From QGON01 sp963691905 (GTDB taxonomy: Bacteria > Pseudomonadota > Gammaproteobacteria > Chromatiales > Chromatiaceae): a stretch of DNA of 64,000 nucleotides. The stretch covers positions 1 to 64,000 of the forward strand of contig OY829891.1 of assembly GCA_963691905.1 (NCBI GenBank), written 5' to 3'. The position numbers and the translations under genes are program-made. Under the pieces are notes generated by a model. The model did not search any database, was not told the origin of the DNA, and was given only the letters and a program-made list of their open reading frames with translations. Of the stretch, positions 9,862 to 17,351 are shown piece by piece; the first letter of the stretch is position 1; every line of letters starts with the position of its first letter.

Positions 9862-10439
9862 ACTTAATATCCTCCAATAGCTGTTTTCTTTGTAGACCAG
9901 TAAAGCTGTGGCCCTTCGGCATCAGGATATGTTTTGGGAAATATATCCTAATTACCAAGCTAGAGCAGGTTTCTTAAGAGGGGATTAAAGGTTATTCCCG
10001 GAAGACTTTTTTGCCAACTCCGTCACAGTACACGAAACATGCCTGATGCACGGGTGAGCATTCATATGCACCTGCCTGGCATCTCGATGAGTTGGGAAGA
10101 ATCAAATCAATAATTACCTCTGAAAAACGTAAGGGAGCAGTAGATTGGCGCAGAATCAGAGCTGGACTATGGGCAGTGCGATTGGGCCGGTGGCGCGCCA
10201 TAGAAGCCTATTCTCCAGATTCCTGGCGATTGGCTTTGAACAAATTTTGTATTTGCACGAACTGTAGTGTTAGCATCGACCTTCAAGAAACCTGGAGGTT
10301 ACTGTGGAAATCCTGCCGGCCATGCCGTTCGGGATAACCGCGAGGCAGAAGTTGGATGAGTGAGTGTCCGGATATTCCATAGCGGGATCCGGAATCGGGC
10401 CAAACGGCTTGAATGATAGGCACAGGCGGAGAAATCCCT
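9862..10439. other. Intergenic stretch before the carbon-fixation island
   Basis: A 578-base gap between two divergent genes. It should contain promoters for both. Short overlapping open frames on both strands (9992-10201 minus, 10092-10337 plus) have no ribosome site or recognisable content. A short inverted repeat, TCCGGAT/ATCCGGA, lies about 10367-10395, roughly 45 bases before the start of the iron-sulfur subunit gene. Confidence 0.4.
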
Positions 10440-11186
10440 ATGAGTGGCGATCAGCAAAACGAAACCGATGACAATAACAAAGCTGTGAGCAATACCGGCA
10501 AGCCGGAGCAACCCCAGGCGCGCATGGTGACAGTTTCCATCATGGGCAAGCCCGCCCTGGTTCCCGATGATTCCACGATCATGCGGGCCATCGAGTACAG
10601 TGGCCAGCAGATCATCCGCGGAGCAGGCTGCCGCGAAGGCTTCTGCGGTGCCTGCGGCACTATCTACCGACTACCCGGAGACTACCGGATTCATACAGGT
10701 CTCGCCTGCACCACCCTGGTCCAGGAGGGGATGGCACTCTCCCAGATACCCTCAGTACCCCTGGAGAAAGCGGTCTACGACCTGGAAACGCTCACTCCTG
10801 ACGTTGACACCATCAAAGAACTCTATCCTGTCGTCTTCCGTTGCGTAGCCTGCGGCACCTGCACCAAGGCCTGCCCACAGGGACTTCAGGTGATGGATTA
10901 CATCCAGTCCGCCATGCGCGGTGACATTGCTGAACTCATGGAACTCTCCTATGAGTGTGTAGGCTGTGGTCTGTGCGCCCTGCGCTGCCCTTCCGAGATC
11001 ATCCAGCATAAGGTCGCCATTCTCGGCAAGCGCCTCTACGGACGCTATCTGCGCAAGGAGAGTAAAGAACTCGATATCCGCATCCAGCAAATAAAGGACC
11101 GCGAGTATGACGGCGAGTATGCCGAATTGATGTCCCTGGATAGGGAAGCTCTCAGCGAGCGCTATTACGCGAGAGACACGGAGTAG
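10440..11186 (+). CDS. frdB: Fumarate reductase iron-sulfur subunit (SdhB/FrdB/TfrB-N type)
   Basis: A 248-residue electron-transfer subunit. The N-terminal half holds a plant-type [2Fe-2S] domain with CREGFCGACG and a fourth Cys ~20 residues on. The C-terminal half has two cubane cluster motifs, CVACGTCTKACP and CVGCGLCALRCP. The second motif has four Cys, whereas the E. coli-type subunit needs one for a 3Fe cluster, so three clusters including two [4Fe-4S] are expected. I chose the ATG at 10440 because GGAG lies 8 bases upstream; an ATG nine codons earlier has no such site. Its partner flavoprotein is 104 bases downstream. No membrane anchor gene (FrdC/FrdD type) follows, and HdrC and HdrB genes take that place, as in thiol:fumarate reductase (TfrAB). 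Confidence 0.85.
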   Translation: MSGDQQNETDDNNKAVSNTGKPEQPQARMVTVSIMGKPALVPDDSTIMRAIEYSGQQIIRGAGCREGFCGACGTIYRLPGDYRIHTGLACTTLVQEGMALSQIPSVPLEKAVYDLETLTPDVDTIKELYPVVFRCVACGTCTKACPQGLQVMDYIQSAMRGDIAELMELSYECVGCGLCALRCPSEIIQHKVAILGKRLYGRYLRKESKELDIRIQQIKDREYDGEYAELMSLDREALSERYYARDTE

Positions 11187-11290
11187 CACGACCTCCTTGC
11201 GGCATTAGGGAAGGTAAAAACAACACCACTTTCGGGGCGCTTGAAGAGACAGTTTCGTAGCGACAACGAGCGTGCTTTCGGAGGAAATGA

Positions 11291-13024
11291 ATGTATCCGG
11301 ATTATCTAAAAGATTCGCTTGAAAAGGTGAATCAGACTCGATCCAAAAGGCTGGAGCTGGCGAAGAGCGACGAGCCTGTCTATCCACCGATGAATGCGGC
11401 GGAACGGGAAGACGTGCTCTCAAAATATCACCCCGATTCAGCCGCCGCCGCACGCAGCCACATCCGCATCGGGCCCAACAAGGGTGAACAGCTCACCACC
11501 GAGATCACCGATCTGCTCGAAGCCCATTCGATGCTCGACCCGAAGCGGATGGAGGCAAGTCTCGCCAAGCCCGATTACGAGACTGATATGCTGATTATCG
11601 GCGGTGGCGGCGCTGGCTGTTGGGCCGCCATCACTGCCATAAAGAACGGCATCAAACCGATGATTGCCACCAAGCTCCGCCTGGGTGACGCCAACTCCAT
11701 GATGTCCGAGGGCGGCATGCAGGCCGCCGTTGCGCCCCCGGATTCGCCCACCCGGCACTATCTGGACGCCATCGGCGGTGGGCATTTCGATAACAAGCCC
11801 GAGCTGGTTCGCGCACTGACCGAGGATGGCCCGGAGGTTGTCAGGGAGCTGGAGAATCTGGGTGTCATGTGGGACAAGATGGAGGACGGTTCTCTCCAGG
11901 TCCTGCATGGAGGCGGCACCTCGCGCAAGCGCATGGTCTCCTGCCGCGACTACATCGGCGCCGTCATCATGCGTACCCTGATGGACGAGGTGGAGAACCA
12001 CCCTGACGAGATCAGCATCCGTGAATTCGAGCCGGCCATCGAACTGCTGCTGGACGACAAGGGCCAATGCGCCGGCGCCGTCCTTTACAATCTCGACACC
12101 GAGCAGTTCATGGTGGTCAGGGCCAAGTCGACGGTGATTACCACCGGCGGCTTCGGCCGACTGCATATCCGCGGCTTCGCCACCACCAACCACTATGGCG
12201 CCACTGGCGATGGACTGGTGATGGCCTACCGCGCAGGCGCCAACCTCAAGTTCATGGACTCGGTCCAGTATCACCCCACCGGCGCCATCTACCCCGAGCA
12301 GATCGCCGGCTTCCTGATCACCGAGAAGATCCGTGGCGCCGGCGGCCAGCCCTTGAACAAGGACGGCGAACTCTTCGTCTTCCCCCGTGAACCCCGCGAC
12401 GTGGAGAGCGCCGCCATCATCCGCGAGTGCAGCAGCGAGCGAAACATGGGCGTCGATACCGCCTCCGGCCGCAGCGGAGTATGGCTGGATTCGCCACTCA
12501 TCGACATGATCCACGGCGAGGGCTACACCCGGCATCAGTTCCCCGGTATGTGCCGGGCATTCGACAACTACGACATCGATATCGTCAAGCAACCGATGCT
12601 GATCTACCCCTCGCTCCACTATCAGAACGGCGGTATCGAGATCAACGAGCGGTGCGAGAGCAATATTCCGGGCCTGTTTATCGCCGGTGAGGCTTCGGGC
12701 GGCGTCCACGGCCGCAACCGTCTGATGGGCAACTCGGTACTCGACTACAACGTCTTCGGTCGCCGCGTCGGCAAACAGGCCAGTGAGTACGCCAAGTCGG
12801 TGGAACTCGGCAAGCTCAGCCTGGCGCATGTGACAGCCTATGCCGGAGAGATGACGGACCAGGGCATCGACAGCGATCTGATCTCGCCGGTGATTCTGCC
12901 CTCCTATACCCCGGAAGACGTCAGGCTGCACCAGTTGGCCCGCCTCGGCAATATCCCGGCCCGCCACTCCATACTGCGCAGCCGGATCGGTTGTGGTTGT
13001 GGCAATGGGAAGGAAGGCAAGTGA
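11291..13024 (+). CDS. frdA: Fumarate reductase flavoprotein subunit (TfrA/soluble FrdA type)
   Basis: A 577-residue flavoprotein of the succinate dehydrogenase/fumarate reductase family. The FAD Rossmann motif GGGGAG is at residues 104-109, after an unusual ~95-residue N-terminal extension. Active-site features are conserved: HPTG (His328), TEKIRGAGG, HYQNGG (His443) and the HGRNRLMGNS arginines near 475-477, so it should interconvert fumarate and succinate. The His that binds FAD covalently in E. coli FrdA aligns with Asn135 (NSMMSEGG), so FAD is probably not covalently attached. The C-terminal domain is shorter than in membrane-bound enzymes. A strong GGAGGAA precedes the ATG. Neighbours (iron-sulfur subunit upstream; HdrC/HdrB downstream) suggest a soluble complex reducing fumarate in the rTCA cycle. 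Confidence 0.9.
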   Translation: MYPDYLKDSLEKVNQTRSKRLELAKSDEPVYPPMNAAEREDVLSKYHPDSAAAARSHIRIGPNKGEQLTTEITDLLEAHSMLDPKRMEASLAKPDYETDMLIIGGGGAGCWAAITAIKNGIKPMIATKLRLGDANSMMSEGGMQAAVAPPDSPTRHYLDAIGGGHFDNKPELVRALTEDGPEVVRELENLGVMWDKMEDGSLQVLHGGGTSRKRMVSCRDYIGAVIMRTLMDEVENHPDEISIREFEPAIELLLDDKGQCAGAVLYNLDTEQFMVVRAKSTVITTGGFGRLHIRGFATTNHYGATGDGLVMAYRAGANLKFMDSVQYHPTGAIYPEQIAGFLITEKIRGAGGQPLNKDGELFVFPREPRDVESAAIIRECSSERNMGVDTASGRSGVWLDSPLIDMIHGEGYTRHQFPGMCRAFDNYDIDIVKQPMLIYPSLHYQNGGIEINERCESNIPGLFIAGEASGGVHGRNRLMGNSVLDYNVFGRRVGKQASEYAKSVELGKLSLAHVTAYAGEMTDQGIDSDLISPVILPSYTPEDVRLHQLARLGNIPARHSILRSRIGCGCGNGKEGK

Positions 13025-13073
13025 GCGGTTTCCACATTCTCCCATGGTTACTCCCTGACGCAGGAGCTATCTC

Positions 13074-13481
13074 ATGACCGTGTTCGTCTCAAGAGACAAG
13101 ATCAACAGCGGGTTTACCTCTAAGGTTCAGCGACTCGCCGACCAGAACCTGATGGCCTGCTACCAGTGTGGCAAGTGTTCCGCAGGCTGCCCCATGGCCG
13201 CCTATATGGATATCCCGCCGAATCAGATGATCCGGCTGGCGCAACTGGGGATGGAAGATGAGTTGCTCGATTCCGAAGCGATCTGGCTCTGCGTCTCCTG
13301 TATGACCTGCAATATGCGCTGCCCCAAAGGGGTTAGGATCGCCGAGTTAATCGAGTCCATGCGCCAGATAAAGCTGCGTGCGCGCCAGGATCACCTGCAC
13401 ACGGAGACGATTTCCGCGGCGGATCTGCGCACCATCCCGCCCATTGCCCTGATCGGCAGTATGAGAAAGTTCACCTCATGA
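13074..13481 (+). CDS. hdrC: HdrC-like 4Fe-4S electron-transfer subunit
   Basis: A 135-residue protein with two cubane motifs, CYQCGKCSAGCP and CVSCMTCNMRCP, and a helical C-terminal tail, as in subunit C of heterodisulfide reductase. In Hdr enzymes this subunit wires HdrA to HdrB. Its stop overlaps the hdrB start by four bases (ATGA), so the two are translationally coupled. Located directly after frdA, it would carry electrons between HdrB, FrdB and the HdrA encoded 3.9 kb downstream. Confidence 0.9.
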   Translation: MTVFVSRDKINSGFTSKVQRLADQNLMACYQCGKCSAGCPMAAYMDIPPNQMIRLAQLGMEDELLDSEAIWLCVSCMTCNMRCPKGVRIAELIESMRQIKLRARQDHLHTETISAADLRTIPPIALIGSMRKFTS

Positions 13482-14356
13482 AGCTCAGCTATTTTCCCGG
13501 TTGTACGCTCAAAAACCATGCCCGGAATTTCGAGGACTCCACCCTGTACGCGATGGATAAGCTTGGGGTAGAGGCGGTGGAGTTGGATCGCTGGAACTGC
13601 TGTGGCACCGTCTACTCGCTCTCAGCAGATGATCTGATGCGCCAGGTGGCGCCAGTCCGCAACCTGCTGCGCACCAGGGAACGGGGGGACTCGCAGCTGA
13701 TGACCGGGTGTTCCATGTGCTTCAACACCCTCAAACGGGCCAATCACCGCGCCCGCGCCAATGCGGAGGATCTGGCTCGCATGAATGATTTCATGTATGA
13801 CGAGCCGGTCGATTACGCAGGGGATGTCGATGTCCTGCATGTCCTGGAGGTGGTGCGCGATCAGATCGGATTCGATACCATTCGCGAGCGGGTTGTCAAA
13901 CCCCTCGAAGGCCTGCGCGTAGCCTGTTACTACGGCTGCATGCTGGTGCGGCCCAACGAGGCGGCAATCGACGATGCAGAGAACCCCAGGGTGCTTGAGG
14001 ATCTGATTACGGTTCTGGGTGGCGAGCCGGTGGATTTCAGCCATAAGACCGAGTGTTGTGGCGCCCACCAGACCGTCGACAAACCCGAGATCATCGCCGA
14101 CAAGACTTACGAAATCCTGGGTTCAGCGATGGCGCAGGGGGCGGACACAGTAGCAGTAAGCTGTCCTCTGTGCGCCTTCAACCTGGACCATCGACAGGAG
14201 ACAACCCTGAAACTCCATTCTGATTTCCATACCATGCCGGTGGTCTATTTCTCGCAACTGATGGCCATCGCCCTCGGAGGATCCGAGTCGGTACTGAGGC
14301 TGGATCTCCATCACACGCCCCCCGGTCCCCTGCTGACCGGGAAAGGTCTGCTCTGA
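13478..14356 (+). CDS. hdrB: HdrB-like subunit with two CCG motifs
   Basis: A 292-residue protein with two complete CCG domains: C9, C41-C42-G, C78xxC81 and C154, C193-C194-G, C229xxC232. In methanogen HdrB these bind two noncubane [4Fe-4S] clusters that reduce the heterodisulfide. Both sets are intact here, so the subunit is probably redox-active rather than a remnant. This bacterium is not expected to have coenzymes M and B, so the thiol/disulfide partner is unknown, or the clusters may pass electrons to FrdB. In archaeal thiol:fumarate reductase the corresponding CCG domain is fused to TfrB; here it is a separate gene. Confidence 0.9.
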   Translation: MKLSYFPGCTLKNHARNFEDSTLYAMDKLGVEAVELDRWNCCGTVYSLSADDLMRQVAPVRNLLRTRERGDSQLMTGCSMCFNTLKRANHRARANAEDLARMNDFMYDEPVDYAGDVDVLHVLEVVRDQIGFDTIRERVVKPLEGLRVACYYGCMLVRPNEAAIDDAENPRVLEDLITVLGGEPVDFSHKTECCGAHQTVDKPEIIADKTYEILGSAMAQGADTVAVSCPLCAFNLDHRQETTLKLHSDFHTMPVVYFSQLMAIALGGSESVLRLDLHHTPPGPLLTGKGLL

Positions 14357-14366
14357 GGGAAACAGG

Positions 14367-14627
14367 ATGGCATTCGGCAAAATCAAACAGATCACCGGTG
14401 TTGTCACCATCAACAAGGCTTGGTGCAAGGGTTGCGGCTTCTGCGTCAATTATTGCCCGACCGATGCCCTTGCCATGTCACCCGAATATAACGCCAAGGG
14501 ATATCATCCCCCGTACATCAAATCGCCGGACGATTGCAGAGATTGCGATTTCTGCCAGACGATCTGTCCGGAATTCGCCATTTACGTCACCCGCAAGGCG
14601 GAGACAGAGGAGAATGATAATGCGTAA
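14367..14627 (+). CDS. korD: 2-oxoglutarate:ferredoxin oxidoreductase delta subunit (ferredoxin-like)
   Basis: An 86-residue dicluster ferredoxin with CKGCGFCVNYCP and CRDCDFCQTICP motifs. It begins 10 bases after hdrB and overlaps the korA start. In KOR enzymes this subunit carries electrons between external ferredoxin and the TPP-containing beta subunit. Its position first in the kor set (D-A-B-C) is common. Confidence 0.9.
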   Translation: MAFGKIKQITGVVTINKAWCKGCGFCVNYCPTDALAMSPEYNAKGYHPPYIKSPDDCRDCDFCQTICPEFAIYVTRKAETEENDNA

Positions 14628-15786
14628 GACTGCCGCCGATCCGAAAGGTGTACTCGAGGGCTCTCACTTCCTCGACGGCGATCACGCAATTGCCGAGGGG
14701 GCATTGGCGGCCGGATGCCGCTTCTTTGCCGGGTATCCGATCACGCCGTCGACCGAGACCGCTGAACGCTTTGCCGAACGCTGTCCTGCTGCGGGCGGCA
14801 TGTTCATCCAGATGGAGGACGAGATTGCGTCCATCGCCGCCCTTGTTGGCGGTGCCTGGGGTGGACAGAAGGTGATGACGGTGACCTCGGGCCCCGGCCT
14901 CTCATTGATGATGGAGAATCTTGGCCTGGCCGTCATGACGGAAACCCCCATGGTGATCGCCGATGTCCAGCGCGCCGGCCCATCCACCGGGTTGCCGACC
15001 CTGCCCGCCCAGCAGGATATGATGCAGATACGCTGGGGATCTCACGGTGACTACCGGATTATCGCGCTCTGTCCGGATTCTCCGCAGGAGTGTTTCGACC
15101 TGACGGTGGAGGCATTCAATCTGTCGGAGACCTATCGGGTTCCGGTCTTCATCATGGCCGATGAGACCGTTGGCCATATGCACGAGAAGGTCGTCATCCC
15201 ACCCGCTTCGGAGATCGAGGTGGTGGAGCGCAACTGGTATGAGGGTCCCAAGGCAGATTACCGCCCCTACAAGTTCAACGGCAAGGATGTTGCTCCCATG
15301 GTCAAGGCGGGTGACGGTTACCGCTTCCACATCACAGGCCTCACCCATGACGAGCGCGGCTATCCACACCTTACTGTGGATCAGAACGAAAAAGTTGTTA
15401 CCCACCTGATCGAAAAAATCGACTCCAACGCAGACAAGATCATCCAGCTCGATGAGAGTGAGGTGGACGGCGCAGATGTTGTCGTCGTCTCCTACGGCAT
15501 CACCTCGCGGATCGTCTCCCGGGCGGTGCAGATGGCGCGCGAGGCCGGCATCAAGACGGGGTCGATGCGGCTCATCACCATCTGGCCCTTCGCGGAGAAG
15601 AGAATCGAGGAGTTGGCCGGAAAGGTGAAAGCGATCGTGGTGCCGGAAATCAATTACGGTCAGATGGTGAGGGAGGTTGAACGCAGTGTGGCCGGCAAGT
15701 GCCGAGTCATCAGTGTTCCCCATTGCGGTGGCGCGGTGCATGATCCCGACGTCATCCTTGACGCCATCAAGGAGGCCAGCAAATGA
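14620..15786 (+). CDS. korA: 2-oxoglutarate:ferredoxin oxidoreductase alpha subunit
   Basis: A 388-residue 2-oxoacid oxidoreductase alpha chain with the family landmarks GYPITPSTE, QMEDEIASIAA, TSGPGLSLMMEN and a C-terminal transketolase-like domain. I start it at the ATG at 14620 because GAGGAG sits at good spacing; the frame is open further upstream but overlaps korD in another frame, and the ATG at 14614 is too close to that site. With KorB, KorC and KorD it would form 2-oxoglutarate synthase, which carboxylates succinyl-CoA using reduced ferredoxin in the rTCA cycle. The substrate is inferred from context; the family also includes enzymes for other 2-oxoacids. Confidence 0.9.
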   Translation: MRKTAADPKGVLEGSHFLDGDHAIAEGALAAGCRFFAGYPITPSTETAERFAERCPAAGGMFIQMEDEIASIAALVGGAWGGQKVMTVTSGPGLSLMMENLGLAVMTETPMVIADVQRAGPSTGLPTLPAQQDMMQIRWGSHGDYRIIALCPDSPQECFDLTVEAFNLSETYRVPVFIMADETVGHMHEKVVIPPASEIEVVERNWYEGPKADYRPYKFNGKDVAPMVKAGDGYRFHITGLTHDERGYPHLTVDQNEKVVTHLIEKIDSNADKIIQLDESEVDGADVVVVSYGITSRIVSRAVQMAREAGIKTGSMRLITIWPFAEKRIEELAGKVKAIVVPEINYGQMVREVERSVAGKCRVISVPHCGGAVHDPDVILDAIKEASK

Positions 15787-16781
15787 GCATCGAAGTCAAT
15801 ATCGAAAAATTCCGCGCAGAGAGCCCAATGACGGATTTCCTGCGCATGGAGCGGATGCCGCATATCTGGTGCCCGGGTTGCGGGATCGGTACCGTGGTCA
15901 ACTCCTTCGCCGAGGCCGTCAAGAAGAGCGGCATCGACATGGACAAGCTGGCGGTGATCTCCGGCATCGGCTGTACCGGTCGGGTCGCCGGCTACGTGAA
16001 CTTCGATTCCATCCACACCACCCATGGTCGAGCCATCCCAGTCGCCACCGGTCTCAAGCTGGCCAACCCTGACATGAAGGTGGTGGTGGTCAGCGGTGAT
16101 GGCGATCTCACGGGTATCGGCGGCAACCACTTCATCCATGCCGCCCGCCGCAACATGGACATCATGGTCATCTGCGTCAACAATTTCACCTACGGCATGA
16201 CCGGCGGCCAAGTGACGCCGACCACGCCGCAGACGGCCAACGCCTCCACCACGCCCTACGGTAACTACGAATACCCCTTCAGTCTGCCCTTTCTGGCGGA
16301 TGCCTGCGGGGCGACCTATGTAGCGCGCTGGACCTCGCTGCATGCGCGCAATATCACGAAATCGATTCGCGAGGCGCTGAATCACAAAGGCTTCTCCTTC
16401 ATTGAGGTGATCGCCCCCTGCACCACGCTCTATCAGCGTCGCAATCGACTGGGTGACGGCCTCGACGCCCTCGAGTACTACAAGGAGGATGCCGGGGTTG
16501 AGAAGGATGTTGACACCCGTGATGTGGGCATCGACTTCCAGGGCGATATCGCCATGGGCCGATTCGTCAATCAGCAGAAGCCGACCTACGAAGAGGCGGT
16601 CAACGAACGTTACGCCAACGTCCTGGGTGACGACTATCAGCTCTACGGCATGAGCAAACCAGAACGTGAGGAGAAGGCCAAGCGCGAGGCTGAGGAGAGA
16701 GCCAATGTGCAGGCCACGATGGATGAAGAAGAGGCCCAGATGATGGCTGAGGATATGGGCGTGGATGAGGAGGGCCTGTAG
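15783..16781 (+). CDS. korB: 2-oxoglutarate:ferredoxin oxidoreductase beta subunit (TPP-binding)
   Basis: A 332-residue beta chain that binds thiamine diphosphate. The CPGCGIG motif sits near residue 35, and the TPP/Mg motif starts GDGDLTGIGG with a following VNNFTYGMTGGQ. The last ~70 residues are an acidic, Glu/Met-rich tail (for example RAEERANVQ-like segments) that is longer than in many KorB proteins. It overlaps korA by four bases and abuts korC. It catalyses the C-C bond chemistry of 2-oxoglutarate synthesis. Confidence 0.92.
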   Translation: MSIEVNIEKFRAESPMTDFLRMERMPHIWCPGCGIGTVVNSFAEAVKKSGIDMDKLAVISGIGCTGRVAGYVNFDSIHTTHGRAIPVATGLKLANPDMKVVVVSGDGDLTGIGGNHFIHAARRNMDIMVICVNNFTYGMTGGQVTPTTPQTANASTTPYGNYEYPFSLPFLADACGATYVARWTSLHARNITKSIREALNHKGFSFIEVIAPCTTLYQRRNRLGDGLDALEYYKEDAGVEKDVDTRDVGIDFQGDIAMGRFVNQQKPTYEEAVNERYANVLGDDYQLYGMSKPEREEKAKREAEERANVQATMDEEEAQMMAEDMGVDEEGL

Positions 16782-17351
16782 ATGCATGAGGTCAGATTTT
16801 CCGGCTTCGGCGGCCAGGGCATCGTCCGCTGCGCCTTGATCACCGGCAAGGCGCTGTCGATGTATGACGACAAGTTCGCCACCATGACCCAGAGCTTCGG
16901 CCCCGAAGCACGTGGCGGCGCCTGCAGCTCCCAGCTGGTGGTCTCTGAAAGTCGAATTCTCTATCCCTACGTCACCCTGCCCGGCGTGCTGATCGCTCTG
17001 TCACAGGATTCCTACACTACCTATGAGCCGAAGCTGAAAGACGGCGGCGTCCTTATTTATGAGGCGGATCTGGTCACACCCAAGGAAGATGACGGGCGGG
17101 TGCAGATGTACCCCGCACCGGTTACCCGCTTTGCCGAAGAGCTGGGCAACCGTCTGTTCGCCAACCTGGTGACCCTGGGTTGTTTCTCCGCCATTACCAA
17201 GATCGTCACCCGGGAGGCAATGAAGAAGGCCCTGCCGGGGCTGGTTCCAGACCGCTTTCTTGAGGTCAACAAGAAGGCATTCGACAAGGGATATGCATAC
17301 GGGCTCGAATCGCTGGAGAAGAAACCGCTTGTTACTGGGGACGCGCAATGA
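16782..17351 (+). CDS. korC: 2-oxoglutarate:ferredoxin oxidoreductase gamma subunit
   Basis: A 189-residue gamma chain with the characteristic start EVRFSGFGGQGIV and QSFGPEARGGAC. It begins directly after the korB stop codon and overlaps hdrA by four bases, so kor and hdrA translation is coupled. It completes a four-subunit KOR enzyme. Confidence 0.92.
   Translation: MHEVRFSGFGGQGIVRCALITGKALSMYDDKFATMTQSFGPEARGGACSSQLVVSESRILYPYVTLPGVLIALSQDSYTTYEPKLKDGGVLIYEADLVTPKEDDGRVQMYPAPVTRFAEELGNRLFANLVTLGCFSAITKIVTREAMKKALPGLVPDRFLEVNKKAFDKGYAYGLESLEKKPLVTGDAQ

Noticed and set aside
9992..10337. Overlapping short frames on both strands before frdB
   Set aside because: Neither has a ribosome site or a recognisable domain, and they contradict each other in the overlap.
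11438..13045. 535-codon open frame on the minus strand opposite frdA
   Set aside because: It is antisense to a gene with complete active-site motifs; such long shadow frames are common in GC-rich coding DNA and this one has no recognisable content.
15660..16787. 375-codon minus-strand frame opposite korB
   Set aside because: Composition is that of an antisense shadow (His/Asp/Gly-rich), and korB carries intact TPP motifs.
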